Assembly: GCA_031213475.1 (NCBI GenBank)
Contig: JARUPZ010000008.1
Coordinates: 8,900,388-8,964,387 of the forward strand
From: Nereocystis luetkeana
Taxonomy: Eukaryota; Sar; Phaeophyceae; Laminariales; Laminariaceae
Length of the DNA: 64,000 bases
Direction: 5' to 3'
The notes beneath the pieces are model-generated. The model was not told the DNA's origin and made no database searches. It was given only the letters and a program-made list of their open reading frames with translations. Shown here piece by piece: positions 47,770 through 58,483 of the stretch (position 1 is the stretch's first letter; the number at the start of each line of letters is the position of its first letter). Position numbers and translations under genes: made by a program.

Positions 47770-49489
47770 GGTGGCCCAACAAGCGATTCTCAAGAGGGAG
47801 TGTAGCCTAAGCCCCGACACACGATCCCATGGGTTAGACTCAGGTATCCACCAAACGCTGCTGTTCAAAAACCATTATTGGTTGGAACGATATCGGGTTG
47901 GGCAGACCTGATGTTAAGGAGCGGGCCCCCCTCAGCAATAACGCTTGGGCCCGAAAATCTAACTCCTGCCGCACATATATGACCACGGGCATGAATTCAG
48001 GTAAGTAAGCTAATTTATGAAGATCGTCATTGACATCATCGTAGCACGGCTCTGGCCTGACCCGCAAGATCTCCCACACCTCACATGCTCTTCATTCATC
48101 GGCATTCCGTGTGGGGTCGGCGGCAACGCGGTGATAGGGCAGGGGGGGGGGGGGGGGGCGATGTGGCCCCTTCTCCACCTAAGGCCTCGTTGTTCCCTCG
48201 GCCACCCCCGCAGCAGCCCCCAACATCTTCCGTCCGCCCAGGCACCCGGTCAAGCACAATCGTGCCTCGTCCGCGGGTCGTCTGGCTCGGCACCTCTTCT
48301 CCCTCCTCCGCAATAGGTCGCCCTTGGCTATATTTCCCTCCCGAAATGGCGGGGGAACGTTCCGGCGTTCACAGGCAATCGCCCCTCAGGACGTTTCGGG
48401 CTACGGTTTTGTCTGCGGCGACGACGAGGGTAACTTCGACTCCCTCATTGCCTGCCTACGCAGAGCCCTTATCGTAAAAATCATCCTCATATCTGAAAAA
48501 AAAAACTGCCCCCTCGTCGTCGTCGTCGCCGCACCTATAGTGACGGCTGCCCCCTTTCCGGCGGAGTCCGACTCGGCTGCCCCCCAGGATGTGGCTGTGA
48601 CGCCCCCAGCACTTCGCGCAGCGGGGGAGGTGCATGATCGGTTCGCGCTCGTCTGCAGGTGCGGATCTGGAGCCGCGAAGCAACCACGCCAGTACTGACG
48701 GGAGAAGTTGGGGGGGGGGGTGACAAAATGGCGATTCTCTACAGGCGAGATGCGGAGGGTCTCCCCGAAACCCTGACGAGTCTAAATGCGTGTGATGGAG
48801 CGGCAGAAAACTATACACGGGACGCTTCTTGGGCGTCGAGAAAACCATAGGGGCTGCGTTTGAGGTGCGAGCGGTGGTGCGACCGAGGTGCGGCGGCCGT
48901 AACAGCTGTTCCAGCGGCTGCGATGCCGTGGCGGGTGTAGAGACGCTACCACAGCAACACTTGTGCGTAGTGAGATAGATCACCGCGAAGGACACTTTGG
49001 CGCCACCGACACGACGTCGCGGTACAGCCGCAACGATGCTACAAGAGGTTGGCGCTACGGCCAGGAGAGTGCGCATCATCATCTTGAACCTCGTGTCGCC
49101 CAGAATGACGCGTACAGACAGTCGAGATTCGCAGGTCGCCACAACGGCGTCTACCGCAGTGCCGCTTGTGGGGCAGAGCTGCACCACCAGGCCACAGAGA
49201 GACGACAGTCATAGAGCTTGACTGATCACAAAACCGGCTAAGATCACCCTCGCTTGGTCTTTCGTTGCTTCCCTTGCTCCCAACAAGGCAGTTTTCTCCC
49301 TCAACCGTCCTTCCTGCCGTCCCTATCCGCCCTAGCCCACTCCGACATCCGTGTCTCCCCGCACCCCTACTCCCCGCATAAACCCTTGCCTCGCCAGCGG
49401 GGAGCGGATTGCCCGGCGATGGTTTTCCTGTTCTACAGTACTAACGGACCACCATGGTCTCCCCCCTGCCCCCCCTATGTATCACATAT
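47770..49489. other. No recognised gene
   Basis: A 243-codon minus-strand frame (49187-48456) is Pro/Arg/Ser-rich with scattered Cys and no domain. Poly-G at 48140-48158. Confidence 0.35.
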
Positions 49490-49985
49490 AGGTTAAGTTG
49501 GCGTCGATTGCCAACGAAACAGTATGTAACACATGCCGCTCATTACGTGAGCTGGGGTACCGTTTTGTTTTGGCGGTCGGTGATTACAGCTGGCGATCGA
49601 GTTAGATCATTAGTGCGACGTGCACAACCTTTATTTCCGCACAAGGGGAATGATCGTATCACGTTGTGTTGGCGGTGAGGCCCCCACGAAACAGTTACGT
49701 AGTACCCCCTTTGTTTGTCTCTTGGAAGAAGCCACACCGCAAAATTTGTCAACTCATTGAAGCTGTCACCCATATGCAAGTCCGCCTCATAGGCGGTTCT
49801 TAGGAGGATGCAGCTCACTCTTCGTTCGACTCGCCGGACACTTCACGGTGCGTCGCCCTTGGTGCAAGCAATGTCGGTCTGGTCGGCGAAAACCCGACAT
49901 GCTTCGTCCCGGCATTGTAAGGATGCCAGGGTCTATGGCCATACGACTACGGCCACGCATGATATCGAGTATACCCCTCCTCCCG
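49490..49985 (-). repeat. Dispersed repeat family E, copy 2
   Basis: In the minus orientation: one copy of the ~230-bp unit (GTCGGGTTTTCGCCGACCAG, then the CTGCATCC block), followed by the same tail containing CTAACTCGATCGCCAGC. It ends at the common terminus (TTGGCGTCGATTGCCAAC on +, near 49497). It has one internal unit against three in copy 1. Confidence 0.7.
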
Positions 49986-50384
49986 CCGCAACCCTCGGCA
50001 CCCATGCAGGCGGCAGGGCGGCTGCTCCCCGAGGCAGCTACCGTACATCCACCCGCGCTTACCTCACCGTGTAACCTGGCGGGGGGTTCACACTGCATCA
50101 AAACCCAGCAGGAGCAGCTACGTCCACCGACCTTACCCGGGCAATAACCTAGTGAGCTACCGTGGGGTAGGGGCAATACCTGTGGACGGTGTGGACGTCT
50201 GGTGTGGCAGCGGCTGAGGGAGTGGCTGAGGGAACGGCTACGAGGTCGCAGGAAGGGGAGAGGGCCACGAGGGCCCCGGTCGTTGCGTTTGCCGCCCACC
50301 GTACTGGCACTGCAGACTAAATGGTTGCCAGCAAAATACGGGCGGTGGAAGATATTGCCCTCGTGTCTGGCGGGTATTGCAACG

Positions 50385-50421
50385 CGCAGGTGCAGGTGCA
50401 GGCGCAGGCGCAGGCGCAGTA
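50385..50421. repeat. GCAGGY hexanucleotide microsatellite
   Basis: About six units of GCAGGT or GCAGGC, immediately left of MITE A copy 2. Confidence 0.85.
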
Positions 50422-50445
50422 ATATTTTGTTTTCGTGTTTTACCC

Positions 50446-50702
50446 GAGGCGTTCTACGATTGAGGTTCACCCTTAATTTTCTGAGGCCCCTGACTTGACC
50501 TTATTAAGGAGCTCCATACCTCACGCAAAAACTGACTTCAGCAAAAATCAGATTGCATCCCGATGAATAATCTCATGGTCTGAGCACACCAAAGCGTCAC
50601 TATTCGAAAAAAGATTACCACTCCGACGATCTTGGGCTAAGGAACCCCGTCGTTCAGAAAACATCTTAGTGGAAATGTACTACCTCTATCGCAGAACGCG
50701 TC
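50446..50702. mobile_element. MITE family A, copy 2 (257 bp)
   Basis: Starts GAGGCGTTCTACGATTGAGG and ends CCTCTATCGCAGAACGCGTC, terminal inverted repeats of the same family as the 37086 copy. Flanks ACCC and ACCG agree at three of four positions. It lies in inverted orientation to the next copy at 51145, about 440 bp away, so the pair forms a large imperfect inverted repeat. Confidence 0.85.
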
Positions 50703-50734
50703 ACCGTTCTCGGCGGAATTGTAAAAACAAAAGC

Positions 50735-50832
50735 TTAACCCTTTTAGGACTGCAGTCCCGTTTCGGGGGCAAACTACTTAGAATTTGAGTGGTCTGTCCC
50801 CTGGACGGGACTGCAGTTCTAACAAGGGTTGA
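50735..50832. mobile_element. TTAA-bounded palindromic MITE (family C), 98 bp
   Basis: TTAACCCTTTTAGGACTGCA on the left is mirrored by TGCAGTTCTAACAAGGGTTG on the right. The two ~40-bp arms fold onto each other around a short AT-rich centre. The right-hand tetranucleotide is TTGA rather than TTAA, so it has drifted. Confidence 0.8.
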
Positions 50833-51144
50833 GCTCACCACACTTCCACATTTAAAGCACCTGTCGTGTGTCAAAGGTTTTCATCTTTTTTTTTCATGTC
50901 CCTTCGCTCTTCCCATGTATTATCTTGACCCTTCTTTACTATCCCCCTCCTGCTGTAAAAGTCGTGATTCAGATCCGGGAGGTCGCACAGCAGGCTCTCC
51001 TCTCCCCTCCTCGCTACGATCCCTGCCTTCGTTTTGTCGCGAGAAGATCTCGGCCGTTTCGCTCCTCGTCAGCTCGCGTCGGATTGCGCCGACCGACCCA
51101 CCCTACGCGCTCTAAACAGCTGATTCCTGTTTTGTTTCTGAAGA

Positions 51145-51408
51145 GACGCGTTCTGCGATAGAGGTAGCACATTCCACTATTAATAAGATGCTTCCTGAGT
51201 GACCGGGTTCCTTAGCCCAAAATCGTCGGAGTGGTAATCTTGTTTCGAATAATTACGCTTTGGTATGCTTGGACCCTATGAGATTATTCATCGGGATGCA
51301 ATCAGATTTTTTCTGAAGCCAGTTTTTGCGTGAGGTATGGAGCTCCTTAATAAAGTCAAGTCAGGAGCCTCAGAAAATTAAGGGTGAACCTCAATCGTAG
51401 AACGCCTC
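51145..51408. mobile_element. MITE family A, copy 3 (264 bp), inverted to copy 2
   Basis: Starts GACGCGTTCTGCGATAGAGG and ends CCTCAATCGTAGAACGCCTC. It is highly similar, in reverse orientation, to 50446-50702 over essentially the whole length. The left flank is AAGA; the right flank reads GGAAGA, a possible 4-bp duplication offset by two bases. Confidence 0.85.
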
Positions 51409-51433
51409 GGAAGATAAAGAAACCATCACCACG

Positions 51434-51475
51434 GTGGGACTTGAACTCACGGAATCGACTCTAGCTGCAGAATCA
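51434..51475 (-). other. Second tRNA-like T-arm segment
   Basis: On the minus strand GTGAG-TTCAAGT-CCCAC makes a T-arm with one mismatch, preceded by GCAGCTAGAGTCG. It sits between MITE A copy 3 and MITE B copy 2. No complete cloverleaf can be drawn. Confidence 0.2.
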
Positions 51476-51716
51476 CCCCATGGTAGGGGTTGCACGTTTT
51501 GGGCCAAAGGTTTCTGACCAATTGAGTTCCTTAAGTGAGGAACTACCAGTTAGATGAAAGTTCTAGGCGTATATTCATTATTGGACTAGCGCATACAAGT
51601 GCCGGTCGGGTGGCACGAACGAAGTTCTTCGAAGTATTGCATCGGGTGAGATATTGAGTTTCTACTGTGAGGGGCTCAGGAACGTCTGGTGCACCCCTCC
51701 TGTGGGATGGCTCTGC
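51473..51716. mobile_element. MITE family B, copy 2, inverted to copy 1
   Basis: Reverse complement of the 47.5-kb copy over about 240 bp: TGGTAGGGGTTGCACGTTTT at the left, AAGTGCCGGTCGGGTGG in the middle and CCTGTGGGATGGCTC at the right. It lies 60 bp from MITE A copy 3. Confidence 0.65.
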
Positions 51717-51719
51717 ATC

Positions 51720-52685
51720 CGAGGATACCACTGAGATGTGAAGATGCCCCCCACCCACCCCAAAATAAACCATGCCAGGTAGATCTCAGCACGACGGAGG
51801 AGACACACCTCTGTCGTCGTCCCACCTTTCAATATGGAGTGTTAATAATAATCCCTTATGCAGGGACGCGGCCGACAGATTTCCCCGCCAGCCACAGCCT
51901 TGCGCGGCGCAACCCCTCATGGAGGGGAGGGGGCGGGGGGAACCCGAACAGGTGAGGCTCAGGGGATCGCCTACAAGCCCATCGGAAAAACGGGGATTGC
52001 CGACAATGGGTATAGGGTGAGGCTCTTGTGCGGACGTCGTGGGCATGCGCCCCCGTCACCTCCTCGACAGAAAAAATACCGGTGTTGTGATAGATTTTTG
52101 GGATGTTCGTTGTAAGTCGGACGCTGTGAGCCCGGCTTGCCCGCAAGCCGAAAGCCCCACGACGAACATAAAGAGTCGAATTTCTGAAGAGAGGACCAGT
52201 CGCGAAGGGCCACCGCCACCCCTCGAAGGCTCGTGGTTCACATGCGCGCGGTCGAGTCAGACGAAACGAGTCCAGACGTTTAAAGAATAAAAGTATGTCT
52301 GGAGTTACCTCGTCGGCAAGCCGACGTGTCAGAGGCCCCGGAGGCAACGCTACAGGAATAAAGGCGTGGCAACCTGTCGCAGAGCCAACGTCGTCATCTG
52401 GAACAGAGCAGAGGGGAGATATGGGTGGAGAGGTTGATCTATGCGTGTTGGTTGTCTGTATAAATTCATTCCGAGACAGTAGGTTTGCGTCTCTGGTCGC
52501 CGGGGACCGTGGACCATATACCGAGGAGACGGGGGAGGAGAAGGGCAGAGCGCTTGATGGCCAATATCCATGGCGGCCTTTTCCAACGTATCACATTGAT
52601 TCTCGCTCTGGGCGCGCGCGGAACTCCCTTCATCACACGAATAGTGACCGAGCCAACCGTGGAAGATGCAGCGATTGAATACTCA
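51720..52685. other. No recognised gene
   Basis: Open frames of up to 163 codons occur on both strands over the same bases. No family or repeat recognised. Confidence 0.35.
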
Positions 52686-52689
52686 GGGG

Positions 52690-52930
52690 TGTTCGCGGGT
52701 CGGCCCGCGGCCAACGGGCCGGGACGGGGTATGGACAAACTATCACGGTCCGGACTAGGTTTAAAAATCTCAGCGTCTCACGGGGCGGACCAGGCCGTTT
52801 TCGAGAGTATGAAAACCTCGCCGTCCGGGCCGGACCGGGTTCGACAATGTGAGAATATCACGGGGCCGGGCCGGGTTTACGAATTTGGAAGTCTCGCGGG
52901 CCGGGCTGGGGCGAAGCCCGTGATCTGAAT
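52690..52930. repeat. GC-rich ~50-bp tandem repeat, block 1
   Basis: About four to five degenerate units built on 'CGGGCCGGGCCGGGTTT..AATTT..AAATCTCACGG'. The same unit is found at 55.55-55.76 kb. Confidence 0.65.
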
Positions 52931-53142
52931 AATCTCCTAGCTCCTGCCGCACCAAAAACAGACGCAAGTTTCATCCCGGTCGGGTTCACATGACCCACGA
53001 GTAGAACCGTGAGTTTCGTCAATATCGACCCGAGGCCCGACTCGTGAAAAGCCCGCCAAACATTCGCAGGCCACTGTCGTCCGGCGACAACTGTTCCGAT
53101 GTTCCACATTCCAAGCTGGTGTGCGGCAGACTCACCCCGCTG

Positions 53143-53250
53143 TAGCAGCTGTGGTAGGGGTTACATTTTGGGTCGAAATTTTCTGACTGAGCAACTGATA
53201 ACACTACCGGTCAAAATGATACTTTCACTGATATATTCGTTCTAGGATTA
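53143..53250. mobile_element. MITE family B, partial copy 3
   Basis: The sequence GTGGTAGGGGTTACATTTTG followed by TTCTGAC, and later ATATTCGTTCTAGG, aligns with the left part of the 51.47-kb copy. The far terminus is missing. Confidence 0.45.
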
Positions 53251-53807
53251 CGGTAGCGCAAAGAAAATGTCTTTCGGGTTGCTCGAGCTCGAGCTACAGT
53301 AATTTCTCCAATTGTTTTGTTCTGGGTGATGTGTTGCAAATGATGAGCTCAGAAAAGAAGGCACCGCCCCTGCCCTGGCGTTGCTCGGCAATGATATATG
53401 AGTACGAGATATCCGAAAAAATGTCGTAAAACAAAGATACGAAAAACAAAACTGTTGAAGAAACTCCGACGACACAGAAGGTTTACCACAACCCGGCTGG
53501 ACGCCACCGGGGCGAGCAACGGCATCGCGAGCGCGCCGCAAGCCAACGTTTGATTGTGTGACGGCACAGACTGGGGGGCTTATCACTCCCGAGGCCTTCT
53601 GGGTGGGCGGAAGTAGCTATAAACCCCACGCACGGAACAGCCATGGTCATGGATCTGTCGAGTTTTGTTTTTTGTTTTCGTGCATGTGTTGTCGGAGTAT
53701 CTTGTCCCTGGCTGGCGAAGACGAGAACCTGTATCCGTCGTCGAGGGCGTGCGGCCGTCGCCAGCGGACGGGTGCTTCAACAGAGGTACATAGATAGTGA
53801 TGTTTCT

Positions 53808-53910
53808 GGGGCTCCTCGTCTGAGGACCTCCGTACACCTCACCCAAACTTGGTTATCAGAAGATGTGCAGGCTTTTTCCTGATGAACAATCCCGGGAACT
53901 CCTGGTAAGT
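53808..53910. mobile_element. Decayed partial copy related to MITE family A
   Basis: The blocks GGACCTCCGTACACCTCACC and CCTGATGAACAATCCCGGGA align with the family A interior (GGAGCTCCATACCTCAC and CCCGATGAATAATCCCATGG). No terminal inverted repeats are recognisable. Confidence 0.5.
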
Positions 53911-53947
53911 ACTAACGAGAAAGAGTGTCCAACACAAATGGGATAAG

Positions 53948-54800
53948 GCATGCCTTATTGAGTAGTTCCTCATTGCCCTTAAGGAGCCTATTAAGGGTCA
54001 AAAACATGCCTTTTTGGGTATCATACTTCCTCAATGCCCTTAAGGAGCCCCCGTCAGCCAGAAACATACATCATTGAGTAGTTCCGTTGTGCCCTTAGAC
54101 CCGTTCTACGATAGAGGTAGCACATTTCCGCTATTTTGTTTCTGAAAGACGGGGTTCCTTGACCCGAAATCGTCGGAATGTCTAACTTGATTTCTTTAAA
54201 AAAACGTTTTGTAGACTTGGGCCATGGGATGATTCGCCGGGATGTACTTTGTTTTCTGCTGATGTCAGTTTCCGGGTGAGGTATAGAGATCCTTGACTGA
54301 GGAGCCTCAGAAGTTTTAGGGTGAACCTAAATCGTAGAACGCCTCCTTAAGGAGCCCCATCAGCCAAAAGCATGCATTGCTGGGTACTCTAGAGCCTCAG
54401 TGCCCTCACAGACCCCCATCAGCCAAAAGCATGCCTTTATGGGGGGCATAGTTCCTAAGTGCCCTTAAAGAGCCCCAGCAGCCAAAACCATGCCTTTTTG
54501 GGTGCCATAGTTTCCTACGTGCCCTTAAAGAGCCCCATCAGCCAAAACCATACCTTCTTGGGTGTCATAGTTCCTCAGTGCCCTTAAGGAGCCTATTAAC
54601 AGTCAGAAACATGCCTTATCGGGTACCATAGTTCCTCAGTGCCCTTAAGGAGCCCCATCAGTACGAAACATGCCTTATTGGGTGTCATAGTTCCACAGTG
54701 CCCGTAAAGAGCCCCACCAGCTAGAAGCATGCCTTATTGGATAGTTGCTCAGTTTAAGGTGCCCTTAAGGAGCCCCGTCAGTCATAAATATAGACGAGGC
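53948..54800. repeat. ~60-bp minisatellite, about 11 units, interrupted by a MITE
   Basis: The unit starts CCCTTAAGGAGCCCCATCAG, contains CATGCCTTATTGGG and ends GTTCCTCAGTG. Units vary by a few bases each. MITE A copy 4 splits one unit at 54099-54345. Confidence 0.9.
54099..54345. mobile_element. MITE family A, copy 4 (247 bp), inserted in a minisatellite
   Basis: Starts GACCCGTTCTACGATAGAGG and ends CCTAAATCGTAGAACGCCTC. It interrupts one unit of the ~60-bp minisatellite: the unit normally reads GTGCCCTTAAGGAGCCCC, and here CTTA is present on both sides of the element (54095-54098 and 54346-54349). That gives an inferred empty site and a 4-bp target duplication. Confidence 0.9.
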
Positions 54801-55549
54801 GTATTACGCAGATTGCAAAGTTGAGTATCGATCATTTAAACAGTTGAACTCTGACGTATCTCAAAAACAAAAAAAATGTACCGGCCAAAACGTGATACCT
54901 CTACAGCATCGCAGCACGCGCCAGCGCGTGATTGCTTTTGGCGGCATGGACGAGGAGACGATCACTCTCGGGGCCATCTCGGATAGATGGGCGTAGCCGT
55001 AAAAGCCCGTGTGCTTGGGCCAGCAACGGTGATGGAGCTATCGAATTATTGGAGGAAATCGGTATGTTTGGTCGATTCCTCGACGCTCGCGTGATATCGG
55101 AGGAGAAGAGGGACGACAAAAACTTTGCGACGGCCTTGATGATAGTTGGGCGCCGCCGATGGTCTACGTCGTGCTATAAACAGGAGCCTTTGATGTTTGT
55201 GATGTAGCTTTCCCGACCGTCTTCCCTCGCGATTCGTGCTTTCTCGTTCGGTCTGTCCTCTGAAGCAGTCGATGCGATGCAGCTCAACTCTGAAGACTCC
55301 ATTTCGGTTTCCTTCGACATGACGGGTCGAGTTGGATTGGACTCCTCAAAAAGGATTTTGATTTCTGACAACAACTGACGAAATGTAGATCCGAAAAAAC
55401 GATGAATACATTGGAGTACGCCTAAAACCTCAAAACCCAACCGTTCGCATCACCTATAACCCGTGGCCTTCGTGTCGTCAACCTACGCGCATTCTCAGCG
55501 TTGGCCGACCAAACCAGATCCATGAAATAGCGGTCTCAAGGGTATCTCA

Positions 55550-55760
55550 GAATTTCACGGCTGGGCCGGGGCGGGTTTGCCAGTACGAAAATACACGAAC
55601 CGGCCCGGGCAGGCCCGTGGCCTGAAAATCTGGCGGGTCGGGCCAAGCCATGGCCCGCGATCTGATAGACTCACGGGTCGGACCGGGCCGGGCCAGCGAA
55701 CCGTATTGTTGAACTATCACGGACCGGGCCTGGCCGACCCGGCGCTCGTCCGCGACAGTA
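55550..55760. repeat. GC-rich ~50-bp tandem repeat, block 2
   Basis: Units with CGGGTCGGACCGGGCCGGGC and CGGCCCGGGCAGGCCCGTGG spaced by 45-55 bp. Related to block 1 but more diverged. Confidence 0.6.
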
Positions 55761-56574
55761 AACCCCGCCCGCGAAGACCCATGGTTACAACCACAAAGTT
55801 GAGGAGTCGCTGGGGCCCCTCGCCGACGACAGAGATTGTCGTGAATTCCCCCCCCCAATCAACACTACTGCGACCGCTGCGGCTGGGCTAGTGGTATGAG
55901 AGAAGATAAAAGTTGTTAAATTGCCGGCGAGGGAGGACCCCGCTGCGATCGCTGCCGACACGTACGGTAGCCCGTACTGTGAGAATTGTCGCAGAGGGCT
56001 GCCAGGTGACGCTTCCGCCCTGCTGCTAAGGGCGGGTGTTGTTTGGTGGAAGGGTTGGTTTCTTTTAAAGGGGGGGCAACTCATGAATGCTCAAAAGCCC
56101 TCGAAAACGGCCGAGACAACCGGGGGGGGTTTTCCTGAAGGGGTCAGACTGATATTTGAGCGACGCCTGGGGTGGGAGACCGTGCGACTCCGCCTCCGGG
56201 CAGGAATGGAGCGACATCATCAAGTCCTGTCTCGCGTTTTGTCTGTAGTGCCTCCTACTCTGCCAGGGACTTCCCGGCGCCCACACCATCACCGTCGCGG
56301 TTTCTGGCCCATCCGGCGGGGAGAGGGCGCCTGGTGAGGGTTCGTTTCCTAAGAGGTTGCTTAATTATCCTCGTTTTAGATCGGGTAGCCGTCGCTCTTC
56401 GCAACAGTCCACGGTGAGTCCAACCGCACCACATAGAATGAACGAGTGGGTCTCGTCGTGGCGGCCGAACAACCCCGCAGAAACCCTGGCCATAGTGCTC
56501 GCTCCTCACACAGCACTCGACGACCCCGACCGCCGCCACCGTCTTCGAAGTGTAGCCACCCGCTCGAGGCGTCC

Positions 56575-56705
56575 TCCCCCTCCTCCTCCTCCTCCTCCTC
56601 CTCCTCCTCCTCCTCCTCCTCCTCCTCCTCCTCCTCCTCCTCCTCCTCCTCCTCCTCCGCATTCCTCCTCATTCCTCCTCCTCCTCCTCCTCCTCCTCCT
56701 CCTTT
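56575..56705. repeat. Long TCC trinucleotide microsatellite
   Basis: About 40 TCC units with a few interruptions (GCATTCCTCC at 56658). It opens long poly-Pro, poly-Ser and, on the minus strand, poly-Arg, poly-Glu and poly-Gly frames that are not genes. Confidence 0.95.
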
Positions 56706-57109
56706 TCATCCTTCGCTCCGATGGTCATGAAGCTTCTCGCATCGCTTGGCGGCCTGAAGCATGCGTGTAGAGCCTAGCATGCTGAGGTACACCGGAAACC
56801 AAGTAAGGAAGAGTCTGCGTAGATATTTACTTTGAGTCCCAAACCCTGTTATGGCACCATTGACACCTTATTCGTGAGAATCGGGCTCAAAGCCGTACCC
56901 GTGGTCGCCGTAGCCAAAATTTCGGAAATGCCGGCCCCACCTTGATGCAGCAGCCGTGGCCGCTACCGTGGGGGGCCATACGGCAAACAGCCGTCTCTGC
57001 GGCAGGGGGGGGGGGGGGTTAAGCCTGGAGCAGCGAGCAGCGATTCCGGGGCCTCTTCTCCCAATGGTGGATCGCGGGGCGTGCGAGCTTCGAAACACGT
57101 CGTGGACGG

Positions 57110-57480
57110 TCGTACTGCAGAAGGAAGAAGGTGTTGGACGAGTCGCGTAAAGGGTGAGCGGCATCCTATTGAGCGCCGCCGGTGGGGTGGGCTTCCTTGC
57201 ATCAGGATGAAATCGTCGATTGAAATGTATTTGTTCCCTGGTGCAACCAGCTCCAGAGACGGGTATACTGTGACGGGTACCCGCCTCGTGGGTACCTTGC
57301 CGTATGCACACTAACTGCGAGATACGATCATTCCCCCTTGCGCACACAAATGATCTAACTCGACCGCCAGCCGTGGTGACCTAAAAACAAAAAAGAAGCT
57401 AAATCGATACCCTGGTTGTCCAGCTCACGCAATGAGAAGCGTGTTTTGCAGCGTCGTCGCCAACCGACACCAACCGGGGG
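57110..57480 (+). repeat. Dispersed repeat family E, copy 3, diverged
   Basis: GTAAAGGGTGAGCGGCATCC and the tail GATCTAACTCGACCGCCAGC, ending CGCCAACCGACACCAACC, match copies 1 and 2 in order and orientation. It is more diverged in the unit than in the tail. Confidence 0.6.
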
Positions 57481-58033
57481 CCGGAAGATTATTAGCTTAG
57501 GAGAGCTGCCAGCGAAGAGGGAAGATGGTCGACCGGCGATCGTGAAGGTGGAAAGCCCTTGAGGCGAGCAGCCAACATATATAGAGAGAGAGATGAAGCA
57601 GTGGCCCCACGTCGGGAACAGAACCGGTGCCCGGCGGCGGTGCAGAGCTGGGCGTAGCCAAGCTCCGTAAGTAGCCGAGCGGCCGTTGAAAGTGTGGGCG
57701 GATAGCTCTTATGAGGGGCTGTCGAAGCTCTGCACATCTTTTAGCCGGCGCCGCGGAACGATAAAGTCGTGGTGGAATTCGCTGATTCATCGGACTCCAT
57801 GGGGGAGACACTCAGTGTGTCGCGGCGTGTGCACCAGCCCTGACAAAAAAAAAAACGCGTCGGTCTGCATCAAACAAGCACGACGACACGAAAATATACT
57901 TCGAAGGACTGTGTCAGTACGCCGCAAGGTATCGAATATGCTACCAAACCACGCTGAGCGGCCATACCGGTACTGACGATGTCGGCAGCAAAGGTGTTAA
58001 GCTCTGCTGGCCGCCGTCGGAGCACCTACGACA

Positions 58034-58483
58034 ATGGCTCGGAGAGCGGATGGGGTGAGTGAATTACGCGATGAGAGGAAGCTATTTCGTGCACGCAGTG
58101 TTTTGGTTGGTCAATTCATTAGGTTGGAACTTTTATTGGAGGAAAATCCTTGGTCGGCATTTGAGGAGAGTAGGAGGCATTTTTATATGATAGTGCCGTG
58201 CTCGGGTCTCAAGCGCGGAAATGGGTCGGAAAGTTTTATCGATGAGAAAAATCGAGACACGTGTGCCCCTACTACACCTCCGCGTCTTTCACGCTTTTGT
58301 GGGAGGCGGTACAAACGGTCATTCCGGAAGGAACGGAGGTCGACTCGACTCCCACTCTCGAAGGAGGCTCCGGGGAAGAGAACACACGAAGAGACGTGTC
58401 CCATCTTTCAGCAACTGTAGTGCTCGCGTGGGATGTCCAAATGGCACGTTTATTTCCAGCAACGTTTTTTTTTTGTTTTCATT
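58034..58483 (+). other. Unrecognised open frame, perhaps a broken small gene
   Basis: An ATG at 58034 opens a 128-codon frame that begins MARRADGVSELRDERKLF and has a helical, protein-like first half (VGQFIRLELLLEENPWSAFE). After about 58260 the more protein-like translation is in a different frame (SFTLLWEAVQTVIPEGTEVD), suggesting one frame change, or a short intron. No family is recognised and no neighbouring gene gives a clue. Confidence 0.25.

Larger units (their letters stand above)
54805..57105. other. No recognised gene outside the repeats listed
   Basis: Protein-like short runs at 54900-55440 on both strands (GAIELLEEIGMFGRFLDARV on +) are unrecognised. The rest is the GC-rich repeat block, the TCC microsatellite and unannotated sequence. 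Confidence 0.35.

Noticed and set aside
48456-49187. 243-codon minus-strand frame
   Set aside because: Low-complexity composition with no domain; likely open by chance in GC-rich DNA.
56255-56770. Poly-Pro, poly-Ser, poly-Arg, poly-Glu and poly-Gly frames
   Set aside because: All arise from the TCC microsatellite read in different frames.
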